The notes under the pieces were generated by a model, which worked only from the letters and a program-made list of their open reading frames with translations, was not told the DNA's origin and made no database searches. 45,639 nt of DNA from a virus. Location: positions 1 through 45,639 of IMG/VR virus record IMGVR_UViG_3300046376_000051; one strand, given 5' to 3'. The first letter of the stretch is position 1; the number at the start of each line of letters is the position of its first letter. This document shows, in pieces, positions 37,042-45,264 of the stretch. The position numbers and the translations under genes were made by a program.

Positions 37042-38391
37042 ATGCAATACAATCAACCCTACGGCGTCAGCGATCCGAACGCTGGCTACATCAACGGCAA
37101 TCCATCGACCGGCACCATGGGGTCGATTCCTCCTGCGGCTTCGATTGAGTATCCCCAACGCGAGATCGTCAATCTGATCAGCGACGCGGGCATCGTGCCG
37201 GACAACGCCGATCTGCATCAGCTCGCGAAGGGCGTGCAGAGCGGACAACTGATCTATGGCGACGACACAGGTGCGGCAAATCAAGTGTCGCTCGCCGTAA
37301 ATCCTCCGGTGACGGTGCTGAAGAAAGGCATGCAGTTCATCACCATTTTTGCGCACGACAATACCGGGCCTTCCAGTGCGAGCGTCAGCGGTCTGCCGTT
37401 TATCGAAATTGTGCATCCGATTGACCGCACGCCGCTCAATCCGCTGGAGCTGCGCGCAGGCGCAATCGGTTGTCTCGCTTTTGACGGCACCAAATTCCAG
37501 CTCGCATGGTCGAACGTCGTCGGGTCAACTGTCGGTGCGCCCGGCGTTCCGATCTACCTGACCGTCAATCTGGACTATTACATCGGTGGGCCGGGTGCGA
37601 GCGACAACAACGACGGCACCACCATTGCGGTGACGACCGCGCCGCATGGTCCTTTCGCGACGTTGCAGAAAGCGATGAACACCATCGCGAACTTCAATCT
37701 CAACGGTCACAACATCACCCTCCATGTTGCGGACGGCTCATATGCCGGTGTCATGTTGGGGCGGATGGCAGGCAGCGGCCAGACAATCTGGCTTGGCAAC
37801 CCGACGACACCGGGCAACTGTCACATCACCGGGCAGAGCATGTCAGCGATCTTTGCGCAAGGTGCTGGCCCGACACATTCATTCGAGGGTTTCTTTTTAG
37901 AGAGTAATTACACCAGCGGTCCTTATGATTGTAGCGGTGCGAGCGTGGCAGGGACCGGCACGCAATTGGCCTTGCGGAATATTCTGTGGGGTCAGTGCAG
38001 CGGCTCGCATCTCTCCGTATCGCAAGCCGGTGTCGTCTCGCTCGGTGCAAAGCAGATCATCAACGGGTCGCCGCTTGGCAATAATCCGCAGATGACGAGC
38101 GGTTGGCACATCTTCTGCGTCAACGGCGCGATCATTCAGCCGCAAGGCGGCAATCTGCCGACGCTTCAAATTCTTAATCCGGTCGGTGGGCAGAACGGCG
38201 GTGGCTTCGCTGTCGTCAACACGCTCGCATTCTTTGAGGCGTACTACTCAAGCATCACGGGTGCCGGGAATTTCAGTGGCTTCAAGTATTCGGTTGGCGC
38301 GAACGCCATCCTCAACACACACGGCAGTGGCGTGAACTATCTGCCGGGAAATGTCGCAGGCACGCAAGCGACCGGCGGTCAGTATTTCTAA
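37042..38391 (+). CDS. Tail fibre with right-handed beta-helix
   Basis: 449 residues from an ATG with AGAGGA nine bases upstream. Residues about 1-180 are the fibre stem and baseplate-attachment region. From about 185 onward the pattern of a parallel beta-helix appears: YYIGGPGASDNNDGTT, FATLQKAMNTIANFNLNGHNITLHVADGSY, GRMAGSGQTIWLGN. This resembles pectate-lyase-like tailspikes that bind or cleave polysaccharides, but no catalytic residues can be named. Other readings extend upstream but without a start. Confidence 0.75.
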   Translation: MQYNQPYGVSDPNAGYINGNPSTGTMGSIPPAASIEYPQREIVNLISDAGIVPDNADLHQLAKGVQSGQLIYGDDTGAANQVSLAVNPPVTVLKKGMQFITIFAHDNTGPSSASVSGLPFIEIVHPIDRTPLNPLELRAGAIGCLAFDGTKFQLAWSNVVGSTVGAPGVPIYLTVNLDYYIGGPGASDNNDGTTIAVTTAPHGPFATLQKAMNTIANFNLNGHNITLHVADGSYAGVMLGRMAGSGQTIWLGNPTTPGNCHITGQSMSAIFAQGAGPTHSFEGFFLESNYTSGPYDCSGASVAGTGTQLALRNILWGQCSGSHLSVSQAGVVSLGAKQIINGSPLGNNPQMTSGWHIFCVNGAIIQPQGGNLPTLQILNPVGGQNGGGFAVVNTLAFFEAYYSSITGAGNFSGFKYSVGANAILNTHGSGVNYLPGNVAGTQATGGQYF

Positions 38392-38404
38392 GGGGAGATT
38401 TCGC

Positions 38405-38968
38405 ATGTATGCGCCGAACAATTGGTACTGGATCATTGGTGCCGACGAAGCCAACGTCTGGTCGAGCCGCCTTGCCGCGTCGATCCCCATCGATAACGCC
38501 GACTATGTCGCGTGGCTTGCGGCTGGCAACTTTCCGTCGCGCGCGGAAACGATGGCTGACCTTCAGGTGGTGCTCGCGGATCAATATCCTCCCGGCACGC
38601 TGGAGACCTACACGGCGCACAAGCGCTGGCAGAAGGAGCAGGCTGGCATCACGCTGACATCGGGCATGCCGATCAAAACCGATGACCGTGCGCAGGCCAA
38701 GATCAGTGGCGCGTACTTCGCGGCGCAGGAAGTGCCGACCGTCGTCACGCCGTGGCACGCAGCGGACGGCACCGTGCATGATCTCGACGCGACGCAAATC
38801 AGTGCGATGAACAACGAACTGCTGACGCACATCAACAACTGCTTCTCGATCTCTTCAGATGTTCTGGCTGGGATCGCGGCGGGCACCATCACGACGCGCG
38901 AGCAGATTGATGCCGCGTTCAACGCGCCGATGACGCAGGCGCGCAAGGACTGGCTGAAGACGACGTAG
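38405..38968 (+). CDS. Tail fibre-associated protein (DUF4376-like)
   Basis: 187 residues from an ATG with GGGGAG seven bases upstream. Begins MYAPNNWYWIIGADEANVWSS and has an RWQKEQAGITLTSGMPIKTD segment and a helical C-terminus (VLAGIAAGTITTREQIDAAF). The pattern is like the DUF4376 proteins that accompany tail fibres as assembly factors or fibre tips. Family call is moderate. It lies directly after the beta-helix fibre. Confidence 0.6.
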   Translation: MYAPNNWYWIIGADEANVWSSRLAASIPIDNADYVAWLAAGNFPSRAETMADLQVVLADQYPPGTLETYTAHKRWQKEQAGITLTSGMPIKTDDRAQAKISGAYFAAQEVPTVVTPWHAADGTVHDLDATQISAMNNELLTHINNCFSISSDVLAGIAAGTITTREQIDAAFNAPMTQARKDWLKTT

Positions 38969-38979
38969 GGCGCGGGAAA

Positions 38980-39324
38980 ATGGCCATCGTCAACATCACA
39001 ACCTACAACGATGCCGACTTCTACCGGACGTTCATCTGGCAGACGGTCGCTGGCTTGCCCATCGACTTGTCCGGCGGCTCGATGGAGATGATGTTCCGGC
39101 GTCGCGCGGCGGACAACGTCGCCGAGATGCGGCTCGCCACCGACACCGGGGAGATCGTGTTTACCGATCCGGTCAATGGTCAGTTCACGGTGCGGATCTC
39201 GCAGTATTTTCTGGAGCGGATCGGGCTGGGTAGTTTTGACCAGTCGAACATTTTCACCCGCAGCGGCTTCAAGGTTCGTGTCTGGTCCGGCACCTTCACC
39301 AACAATGCCGGTGCAACGCGATGA
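38980..39324 (+). CDS. Hypothetical tail-associated protein (114 aa)
   Basis: A beta-rich protein (TTYNDADFYRTFIWQTVAGLPIDL; GSMEMMFRRRAADNV; GQFTVRISQYFLERIG), with the FxRTFxWQ..GxPIDLxG pattern seen in small baseplate or fibre-attachment proteins. It overlaps the next gene by four bases. Not assigned to a named family. Confidence 0.6.
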   Translation: MAIVNITTYNDADFYRTFIWQTVAGLPIDLSGGSMEMMFRRRAADNVAEMRLATDTGEIVFTDPVNGQFTVRISQYFLERIGLGSFDQSNIFTRSGFKVRVWSGTFTNNAGATR

Positions 39325-40856
39325 GCAACGTCGAGATCAATAACGACATCGACGTGAGCTTCGCCACCAGCGACAGCGCCGTCATTGTCATCATGGACGA
39401 CGAGACCGAGGTCATCCAGACGCTTGAGCAGGGGCCGCCCGGTCCTCCGGGGCCGGTGGGGCCAATCGGGCCGCCATCGTCGGTGCCGGGACCGCAGGGC
39501 AACGGCATCATTTACGGCCCGAACGATCCGAGCGTCGCCGATGGAAGGCCGGGTGACTTCTGGATCAACACCACCACGCATTTTATTTTCGGTCCAAAGA
39601 CAAATGTCTGGCCCGCTGGCACTTCGCTGATCGGTCCGCAAGGCCCGCAAGGCATTCAAGGCACTCAAGGCGTTCAAGGTCCGCAAGGACCAGCCGGAAT
39701 TCAGGGACAGCAAGGCAACCAAGGCACTGCGGGTGTCGATGGCAATACCGTGCTGTATGGGACGACCGACCCGACAGGTGGCATCGGCGTCAACGGCAAC
39801 TTCTACATCAACACGACGACGCATTTTCTGTTTGGCCCGAAGGCTGGCGGCAATTGGCCCGCAGGCACATCACTGATCGGGCCGCAGGGTCCGGTGGGAC
39901 CGCAAGGTGTGCAGGGTGATGCTTCGACGGTGCCGGGACCGCAGGGACCGCAAGGCATCCCCGGTGCCAGCACCGTTGTCATCTCCGACACGGCACCGAC
40001 TGGCGTGCCCGACAATACGATCTGGTGGGAGAGCGACACCGGCCTGCTCTACGTCAGATACAATGACGGCACGAGCACAGCTTGGGTGATCGCGTGTCCG
40101 CAGCCGGATGCCTCGACGTTTCTGCTGAAGGCTGGCGACACCATGACCGGGCCGCTGGTGCTGTCGGGCAATCCCACAGCCGCGCTGCAGGCTGCACCAA
40201 AGCAATATGTCGATGGCTCTCATTCGCCAGCATCGTGGACGCGCACCGTCCTCAAGTCGGGTTCTGGCACCTACACCACAAAAGCGGGCTGCGTTGCCAT
40301 CAACGTCCGCATGGTTGGCGGCGGTGGTGGCGGTGGCGGTGGCGGCACTTCTGGCGGCACTGGCGTAGTCGGCGGCGCAACGACCTTCGGCTCATCTCTC
40401 TTGACGGCAAACGGCGGAAACCCCGGCGGCGGTTCCGGCACCGGAAGTACTAACGGCGGCACTGCTTCAGGCGGCGACATCAACCTCACAGGTCAACAAG
40501 GCCAAGCGAGTTTTGGGGCCGGTGGCGCATCGACTGTGGTGCAAGCGCCGCAAGGCGGCAACTCACCTTTCTTCGCGGGCGGCGGCGCTGGCGGCTGGCC
40601 CAACGCGGCGGGATTTCCGGGGACGCCGAACACCGGCAGTGGCGGCGGCGGCGGCGGCAGTAATAATGCTACTCCAACGACCGGCTCTGCGGGCGCTGGC
40701 GGCGGTGGCCTTGAAAAGCTGATCACCAATCCTGCGGCATCATATCCCTTTGTGGTGGGCGCGGGCGGCCAAGGCGGCGGGGCGGGCGGCGGCACGGGTG
40801 CTGGCGCTGGCGGCAATGGCGGTTCTGGCACCATCATCATTGACGAGTATTATTGA
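39321..40856 (+). CDS. Collagen-like tail fibre with Gly-rich tip
   Basis: 511 residues. Short Gly-X-Y blocks (GPPGPPGPVGPIGPP; GPQGPQGIQGTQGVQGPQG; GPQGPVGPQGVQG) alternate with two copies of a segment of about 40 residues (FWINTTTHFIFGPK / FYINTTTHFLFGPK, each followed by WPAGTSLIGPQGP). A beta domain around residues 220-330 leads into an extreme poly-Gly C-terminal third (GGGGGGGTSGGTGVVGG) that ends TIIIDEYY. It is probably a trimeric fibre. The segment duplication looks like fibre-length evolution. Confidence 0.75.
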   Translation: MSNVEINNDIDVSFATSDSAVIVIMDDETEVIQTLEQGPPGPPGPVGPIGPPSSVPGPQGNGIIYGPNDPSVADGRPGDFWINTTTHFIFGPKTNVWPAGTSLIGPQGPQGIQGTQGVQGPQGPAGIQGQQGNQGTAGVDGNTVLYGTTDPTGGIGVNGNFYINTTTHFLFGPKAGGNWPAGTSLIGPQGPVGPQGVQGDASTVPGPQGPQGIPGASTVVISDTAPTGVPDNTIWWESDTGLLYVRYNDGTSTAWVIACPQPDASTFLLKAGDTMTGPLVLSGNPTAALQAAPKQYVDGSHSPASWTRTVLKSGSGTYTTKAGCVAINVRMVGGGGGGGGGGTSGGTGVVGGATTFGSSLLTANGGNPGGGSGTGSTNGGTASGGDINLTGQQGQASFGAGGASTVVQAPQGGNSPFFAGGGAGGWPNAAGFPGTPNTGSGGGGGGSNNATPTTGSAGAGGGGLEKLITNPAASYPFVVGAGGQGGGAGGGTGAGAGGNGGSGTIIIDEYY

Positions 40857-41590
40857 TGGCCATCGACTTTCCCAGTTCACCAACTGTCGGCCAGAAATAT
40901 CCGGCCACGCCCACGACCGGCGTACCGACCTACACATGGGACGGCGAAAAGTGGACGACGATAGGTGCGCCGATTGGCGGCAAGACGCCGATCTATGCCG
41001 ATGGCTCCAACCCGATGACGGCGGCGCTGACGCTTGCGGGCGATCCGGTTAATCCGACTGATGCCGCCGATAAGCACTATGTAGACAATGCAACGCCGCC
41101 GCCGTTTCCATCCGGCACGGTGATGCTGTTCTATCAGGCGGCTGCACCTGTTGGCTGGACCAAGCTGACGACGCAGAACGACAAGGCGTTGCGCGTCGTC
41201 TCAGGCAACGGCGGCGTGGCTGGCGGCACCAATGCGTTCTCGACCGTGATGGCGCAGAGCGTTGTCGGCAACCACACAATTGCAGCGGCCGAAATCCCTG
41301 ATGGCATTGCATCCTCTCAAGTCAACTCCATCCAAGTCTTTCCGAGCGGCAACGGTTCGCTTTCCGCGCCGCTCAACACTGGCGGCGGATGGGGTGGCGT
41401 CGGAGTGGGTCAGGTGGGGTCGCAATACGCGGCATATTCCGGCAACGGCAACACCATCACCTATACCGCTTCATGGAGCGCTGGCAACAACATCGGCGTC
41501 TATTCATCTGGCAATGGGTCTGGCGCTCACAATCATCCGATCACGATGGCGATCCAGTACATCGATGTGATCTTGGCGAGTAAGAACTGA
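40856..41590 (+). CDS. Tail fibre / tail-collar-like protein
   Basis: 244 residues from the ATG overlapping the fibre stop (a TTG one codon earlier is ignored). Begins FPSSPTVGQKYPATPTTGVPTYTWDGEKWTTIG, a pattern seen at fibre N-termini. Then FPSGTVMLFYQAAAPVGWTKLTTQNDKALRVVSG, which matches phage tail-collar domains (SGxxxxFxxxxxPxGW). It ends NHPITMAIQYIDVILASKN, the HNHxxxxxxxYxDxIxA fibre C-terminal motif. It is a short fibre or fibre tip. Confidence 0.75.
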   Translation: MAIDFPSSPTVGQKYPATPTTGVPTYTWDGEKWTTIGAPIGGKTPIYADGSNPMTAALTLAGDPVNPTDAADKHYVDNATPPPFPSGTVMLFYQAAAPVGWTKLTTQNDKALRVVSGNGGVAGGTNAFSTVMAQSVVGNHTIAAAEIPDGIASSQVNSIQVFPSGNGSLSAPLNTGGGWGGVGVGQVGSQYAAYSGNGNTITYTASWSAGNNIGVYSSGNGSGAHNHPITMAIQYIDVILASKN

Positions 41591-41907
41591 TGAAAATTCC
41601 GCACGCCGACGAGGGCGGCATCTGCCCGCTCCACAAACAGGACATGAGCGAGGTCTGCCACAAGTGCCCGTGGTGGTCCTTGGTGCGTGGCAAGAACCCG
41701 CAGTCCGAAGAGATCATCGACGACTGGCGCTGCGCGGTCGCATTGCTGCCGATGCTGCTGATCGAGAACGCACAGCAGTCGCGCAGCACGGGCGCTGCAG
41801 TCGAGACGCTGCGCAATGGTTTGGTGGCTGGCGTGGCGGACGCCGTGAACATGGCCGCGCAGCACTATCAAGGGAGACTGATCGATGCGCGTAACAATCG
41901 TGGTTGA
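41590..41907 (+). CDS. Cys-containing hypothetical protein (105 aa)
   Basis: Begins MKIPHADEGGICPLHKQDMSEVCHKCPWW, a CxLH...CxxCP zinc-binding-like layout, and has CAVALLPMLLIENAQQSRS, a helix. This pattern is found in small proteins that accompany rhizobial phage fibres, but I cannot name a function. The ATG overlaps the fibre stop; the end overlaps the next gene by 23 bases. Confidence 0.55.
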   Translation: MKIPHADEGGICPLHKQDMSEVCHKCPWWSLVRGKNPQSEEIIDDWRCAVALLPMLLIENAQQSRSTGAAVETLRNGLVAGVADAVNMAAQHYQGRLIDARNNRG

Positions 41908-42376
41908 GAACGACATCGTCACGGTCGATGGCCAGTGGCGCAGGGTCGATTGCTCGCCGCTGATCGAGGACGGCATCCATGCGGTGCAGTGGTATGAGAC
42001 GGTTGGCGAGGTGGAGTTCAGGACCGAGATCGACGCGGAGCGCAAGATACAGACGCGAAAGCCGAACGAGGTCATCACCGACTTTTCGCCGTACCAGAGC
42101 TACGTCGATGCATGGGAAATCGAGAACGCCAAGCAGTCGCTGATCGAGGCCGCGCAACAGAAGGAAATGGCCGACAACGAGGAGGCGGCGGCCAAACTCG
42201 CGCGGCAGGCTAAAGCATTGATGAAATTGCCGCAGGCCGAACGGGAGCAACTGTTCGCGGCGCAACAGGCCGTGGCAGAGCAGCAGGCTGCGCAAGCCGA
42301 GCAACAGCGGCTGGAGGCGTGGGAGAAATTATCGCCGGACGAACAGCGGCAAGTGATCGCGGACGCCAGTCCATGA
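41885..42376 (+). CDS. Probable tail fibre assembly-type protein (163 aa)
   Basis: N-terminal beta segment (RVTIVVENDIVTVDGQWRRVD; VQWYETVGEVEFR), then a long Ala/Glu/Gln coiled coil (KLARQAKALMKLPQAEREQL, AAQQAVAEQQAAQAEQQRLEAWE). Position after fibre genes and a beta-plus-coil layout suggest a fibre chaperone. No diagnostic family motif is seen. Confidence 0.5.
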   Translation: MRVTIVVENDIVTVDGQWRRVDCSPLIEDGIHAVQWYETVGEVEFRTEIDAERKIQTRKPNEVITDFSPYQSYVDAWEIENAKQSLIEAAQQKEMADNEEAAAKLARQAKALMKLPQAEREQLFAAQQAVAEQQAAQAEQQRLEAWEKLSPDEQRQVIADASP

Positions 42377-42606
42377 TGCTGCTGCTCATCGTGCTGCATC
42401 TGGTCGTGCTGCACACCTTGGACGGGCGTGAGGTGAGCGTTAACCCGTCGCTCGTCACCAGCTTGCACGCATCCAAGGAGGATGAGGAGAACAAGCTACT
42501 TATCGAAGGCGTGCGCTGCGTGGTCAGCTTGGCCGATGGAAAATTCGTCAGCGTATCGGAGACCTGTGACGTTGTGCGGAAGCTGCTTGAGGAGAGCATT
42601 CCATGA
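42373..42606 (+). CDS. Small hypothetical protein (77 aa)
   Basis: Begins MMLLLIVLHLVVLHTLDGREVSVNPSLVTSL and ends VVRKLLEESIP. The pattern TLDGREVxVNPxLVTSL, then ADGKFVSVSETCDVV, recalls FlbD-like small proteins, which share that strand-turn-strand layout, but identity is weak. The start is hydrophobic, so a membrane anchor is possible. Overlaps both neighbours by four bases. Confidence 0.55.
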   Translation: MMLLLIVLHLVVLHTLDGREVSVNPSLVTSLHASKEDEENKLLIEGVRCVVSLADGKFVSVSETCDVVRKLLEESIP

Positions 42607-43673
42607 CCCGGCTTCGTGGCAAGGTTTCGTGGTTTGGAGGACCGGATGACATGGGGGTCGCGCCAGATGAAGGTCTGGCGTTCATCTACGACGTCGATGA
42701 CGCGCCGCATCTATTCTTATCGTCACAGCCGCCCGGCACAAGCGGGCTGGCTCGGCGACTCGATCCTGCGCGGAGTTATATCGCTTGCCGCTGGAATTAT
42801 GACGTCACGTCGAAGGCGGAGTTGCTGCAGACCATGGCGCTGGTGCGCGCGGTCAAGACCGGCAAAGCCTATCCCGCCTATCCCGCCGACTGGGGGCCGC
42901 ACCAAGACACCAACCGCATCGCCGACATCTCTCCCGGCTTGATGACCGCGCTCGGCATCGAGACCGACGACGAGGTCGAAGTCATTTTCCCGTACCAACA
43001 GGGAGTCTCCGTCATGCCATACGAAAGCATCGTCATCAGTTCAGGCCACGGCAAATATGTGCGCGGTGCCAGCGGAATCATCGACGAGGTTGACGAGGCT
43101 CGCCGCGTGGTCGAGCGCGTCGCCGAGATGCTGGAAGCGCGCGGCGTCGATGTCACCGTCTTCCACGACAACACGAGTCAGACCCAGAGCGAAAATCTGA
43201 ACTGCATCGTCTCGTACCACAACAGCCAAGAGCGGGATCTCGACGTGAGCGTCCATTTCAACGCCTACGTCGAGACCACCAAGCCGATGGGCGTCGAGGT
43301 GCTGTACGTGACGCAGGGCGAACTCGCGGGCGATCTGTCGCGCGCCATCGCCGAAGCTGGCGACCTGATCGACCGGGGCGCGAAGAAGCGGACAGATCTG
43401 GCGTTCCTCAACGGCACTGAAATGCCGAGCGTGCTGATCGAGACGGCATTCGTGGACAGCTCGGCCGATGCGTCGGCATATCAGGCCAACTTCGAAGGGG
43501 TCTGCGACGCCATCGCGACAGTGCTGGGCGGACCGGCCGAGGAGACTGCGCCGCCGCCGGGAGGAGAGATCGAGCCGCCGAAGCCGCCGACGCATCCGCG
43601 ACCAACCATGCGGCTCGATGTCGAGGTGACCGGCGACATCACCATCATCATCAACGGCGTGCCGGTCACATAA
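42603..43673 (+). CDS. Endolysin: N-acetylmuramoyl-L-alanine amidase (Amidase_3)
   Basis: 356 residues. Residues about 1-125 are an N-terminal domain, SWFGGPDDMGVAPDEGLAF ... SYIACRWNYD, of a double-psi beta-barrel-like kind often found on these lysins. The Amidase_3 domain follows from about 145: ISSGHGKYVRG (zinc His), the acidic EVDEARRVVERVAEM, SVHFNAYVET (second zinc His) and VLIETAFVDSSADA (catalytic Glu). It cuts the peptide from muramic acid. A Pro-rich linker and a beta strand pair (DITIIINGVPVT) end the protein. Followed by a holin-like gene. Confidence 0.88.
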   Translation: MTRLRGKVSWFGGPDDMGVAPDEGLAFIYDVDDAPHLFLSSQPPGTSGLARRLDPARSYIACRWNYDVTSKAELLQTMALVRAVKTGKAYPAYPADWGPHQDTNRIADISPGLMTALGIETDDEVEVIFPYQQGVSVMPYESIVISSGHGKYVRGASGIIDEVDEARRVVERVAEMLEARGVDVTVFHDNTSQTQSENLNCIVSYHNSQERDLDVSVHFNAYVETTKPMGVEVLYVTQGELAGDLSRAIAEAGDLIDRGAKKRTDLAFLNGTEMPSVLIETAFVDSSADASAYQANFEGVCDAIATVLGGPAEETAPPPGGEIEPPKPPTHPRPTMRLDVEVTGDITIIINGVPVT

Positions 43674-43685
43674 GAGGATCTTGCC

Positions 43686-43931
43686 ATGGGAATCCTGCTC
43701 AGCTTTCTCGAATTGCTGCTCTATCTCGCGATCATCATTTTCGTCGCCTACGCGATCAAGTGGCTGATCACCGGCTTTCTCGGCTGGCCTATCGATGCCA
43801 ACATCTACAAGTGGGGTCAGATCATCGTCGGGTTGCTCTGCATCATCGCCATCGTCGCGTGGCTCGTGAGCGCGCTCGGAGGTGGTGTCGGCTTGCCGCA
43901 CTTTTGGGGACCAGCAGCCATCTCCCGCTAG
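43686..43931 (+). CDS. Holin-like small membrane protein (81 aa)
   Basis: Two hydrophobic helices (LSFLELLLYLAIIIFVAYAI, about residues 5-25, and WGQIIVGLLCIIAIVAWLVSAL, about 43-64) joined by a short polar loop, with GAGGA seven bases upstream. Size, topology and position right after the endolysin fit a class II holin. No sequence family can be named. I find no clear spanin gene afterwards. Confidence 0.65.
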   Translation: MGILLSFLELLLYLAIIIFVAYAIKWLITGFLGWPIDANIYKWGQIIVGLLCIIAIVAWLVSALGGGVGLPHFWGPAAISR

Positions 43932-44093
43932 GCCATCGCAGTTCGACCCGCTGCCGCCCGCCGATCCGCGAACGCCATCGATCTGCAAGGGCTGCTGACT
44001 TTTGAGGCTCCGCACGGTCCAGCGCGGAGGAGGCGAGTGGCAGCACGAATTGACGTGCTTTAAACTGTCGGGGCGACTGCAAGCGTCCGCCGC

Positions 44094-44363
44094 TCACCGC
44101 TTCCGGGCCGCGACCGAAAGGGCGGCTTCCAAGGCCTTGGCGCTGGCCAAATCCGCCTGCCTCATGAGGTTTTCGAGGGTGTCCGGTAGGTCTGGACCAG
44201 CGTCCGGGAGGGCCTCCATACGGGCTCCCAAACGCCTCCGTTTCCATGCCCGCCGGGCGGCGGAACCGATGTGGAACTGGCGACAGCCGGGGCAGGATTC
44301 GGTCCGCCTCTCGCCCCGTTTCGGGGTCCAGCGGCGGTGACAGGAGGCGCAAATCAGTTTCAT
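44094..44363 (-). CDS. Small zinc-ribbon-like protein (89 aa)
   Basis: Begins MKLICASCHRRWTPKRGERR and has TESCPGCRQFHIGS: two CxxC pairs 20 residues apart, a good zinc ribbon. A basic linker (RRAWKRRRLGARM) and a helical tail (LENLMRQADLASAKALEAAL) follow. There is no visible ribosome-binding site. Its ATG shares the CATG with the divergent gene at 44362, so the two start codons overlap. Zinc-ribbon proteins of this size often bind nucleic acid or polymerase. Confidence 0.5.
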   Translation of the reverse strand: MKLICASCHRRWTPKRGERRTESCPGCRQFHIGSAARRAWKRRRLGARMEALPDAGPDLPDTLENLMRQADLASAKALEAALSVAARKR

Positions 44364-44496
44364 GGGACAGATCGGTAAGTCGTTGGCCCAGAAGATCAAA
44401 CGCCAATGTAAGGGGTGCGAGGAGCGGCGCAAGAAGATCGCGGCGGCGCTGGATCGATGGCTGAAGCGGCCGAAGCCCAAGCCGCCCTCACGATGA
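44362..44496 (+). CDS. Small basic protein (44 aa)
   Basis: Begins MGQIGKSLAQKIKRQCKGCEE and continues RRKKIAAALDRWLKRPKPKPP. The short Cys-x-x-Cys followed by Glu-Glu-Arg-Arg is a pattern I know from small phage proteins placed after lysis genes. AGGAGG lies 14 bases before the ATG, which is too far to be convincing. It is divergent with the zinc-ribbon gene. Confidence 0.45.
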   Translation: MGQIGKSLAQKIKRQCKGCEERRKKIAAALDRWLKRPKPKPPSR

Positions 44497-44562
44497 GGTG
44501 TTAAGCTGTTGCAGCGCGCCCGGTTTTGCGGTGGAATTCGGTCGTGTTGTTGGAGTTGCGTA

Positions 44563-44907
44563 ATGGGTATTTGGACGCCATCGATAGTTCCGGCGAGCCA
44601 CGATCAGGACACTTATCTCGTCATCAACCGCTTTGGCGATCACGGCACCGCCTTCGTCGAGACCGATCTCGACCGGACCGATCTAGAGACCGTCATCACC
44701 GATCTGATCAGGGGTGAGCATTCCGATCCGCAGCGCGTGGTGATGCTCAACACCGAGACCGGCTTCGCCAAGGATGTTTCGCGGGAAGTCGCGCAGGAGA
44801 TCCAGCGCCGTCTCGATCTCAGCAGCGACGAAACGCCAGTCTGCCTTGAACAGTTTTTGGATCGGTACGTGAGCCCGGATCGTCAGTTAACACTGCGTCT
44901 GACCTGA
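44563..44907 (+). CDS. Host-like hypothetical protein (114 aa)
   Basis: Begins MGIWTPSIVPASHDQDTYLV and continues NRFGDHGTAFVETD, then TDLETVITDLIRGEHSDP, VVMLNTETGFAKDVS and AQEIQRRLDL. This order is that of an uncharacterised small protein common in Bradyrhizobium chromosomes. GGAG lies seven bases before the ATG. It begins the stretch that looks more like host or moron sequence than phage structure. Confidence 0.65.
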   Translation: MGIWTPSIVPASHDQDTYLVINRFGDHGTAFVETDLDRTDLETVITDLIRGEHSDPQRVVMLNTETGFAKDVSREVAQEIQRRLDLSSDETPVCLEQFLDRYVSPDRQLTLRLT

Positions 44908-45227
44908 TGACGGAGGGGCTGTCGCTGCGACGTACCGTGATCGGCGGCGACCGGCTCGATAACGATTACTGCGTGCATCACGAGGGCCGTCTTGTAGGGC
45001 GCATCCGCGAGGCGACCGAACGCTATGGCTTTGAGCCCGGCTGGGATTGGACGATCAACCCGCCACTGCCAATCCCGACATGGGCGCATGGATCGGAGCC
45101 GACATTCGACAGGGCAAAGGCGGCGTTCAAGGAAGCGTGGGCACGGTTCTATGCGGGGCTGTCACCGCAGGACATCGCACACTGGCATCACATTCAGGAT
45201 GCCGCTGCCGCACGCTTCAAGGACTGA
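44907..45227 (+). CDS. Host-like hypothetical protein (106 aa)
   Basis: Begins at the ATG that overlaps the upstream stop. Contains SLRRTVIGGDRLDNDYCVHHEG, then IREATERYGFEPGWDWTINPPLP and a helical C-terminus (AKAAFKEAWARFYAGL). The arrangement, with a strand-turn-strand and W-rich loop, resembles small uncharacterised rhizobial proteins. It is followed by a strong terminator. Confidence 0.6.
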   Translation: MTEGLSLRRTVIGGDRLDNDYCVHHEGRLVGRIREATERYGFEPGWDWTINPPLPIPTWAHGSEPTFDRAKAAFKEAWARFYAGLSPQDIAHWHHIQDAAAARFKD

Positions 45228-45230
45228 TCA

Positions 45231-45255
45231 AGCCGCCCGCCGTGGCGGCTTTTTT
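45231..45255 (+). terminator. Rho-independent terminator
   Basis: Stem AGCCGCC (45231-45237) with GGCGGCT (45244-45250), a 6-base loop, then a T-run (45250-45255). It ends the plus-strand transcript just before a convergent gene. Confidence 0.9.
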
Positions 45256-45264
45256 GTTGCCCGG

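Noticed and set aside
43882-44001. A Pro-rich frame after the holin that could be an outer-membrane spanin (short sequence with a Cys after VSA)
   Set aside because: It has no room for a signal peptide before the Cys, begins with GTG directly on its putative ribosome-binding site, and overlaps the holin end.
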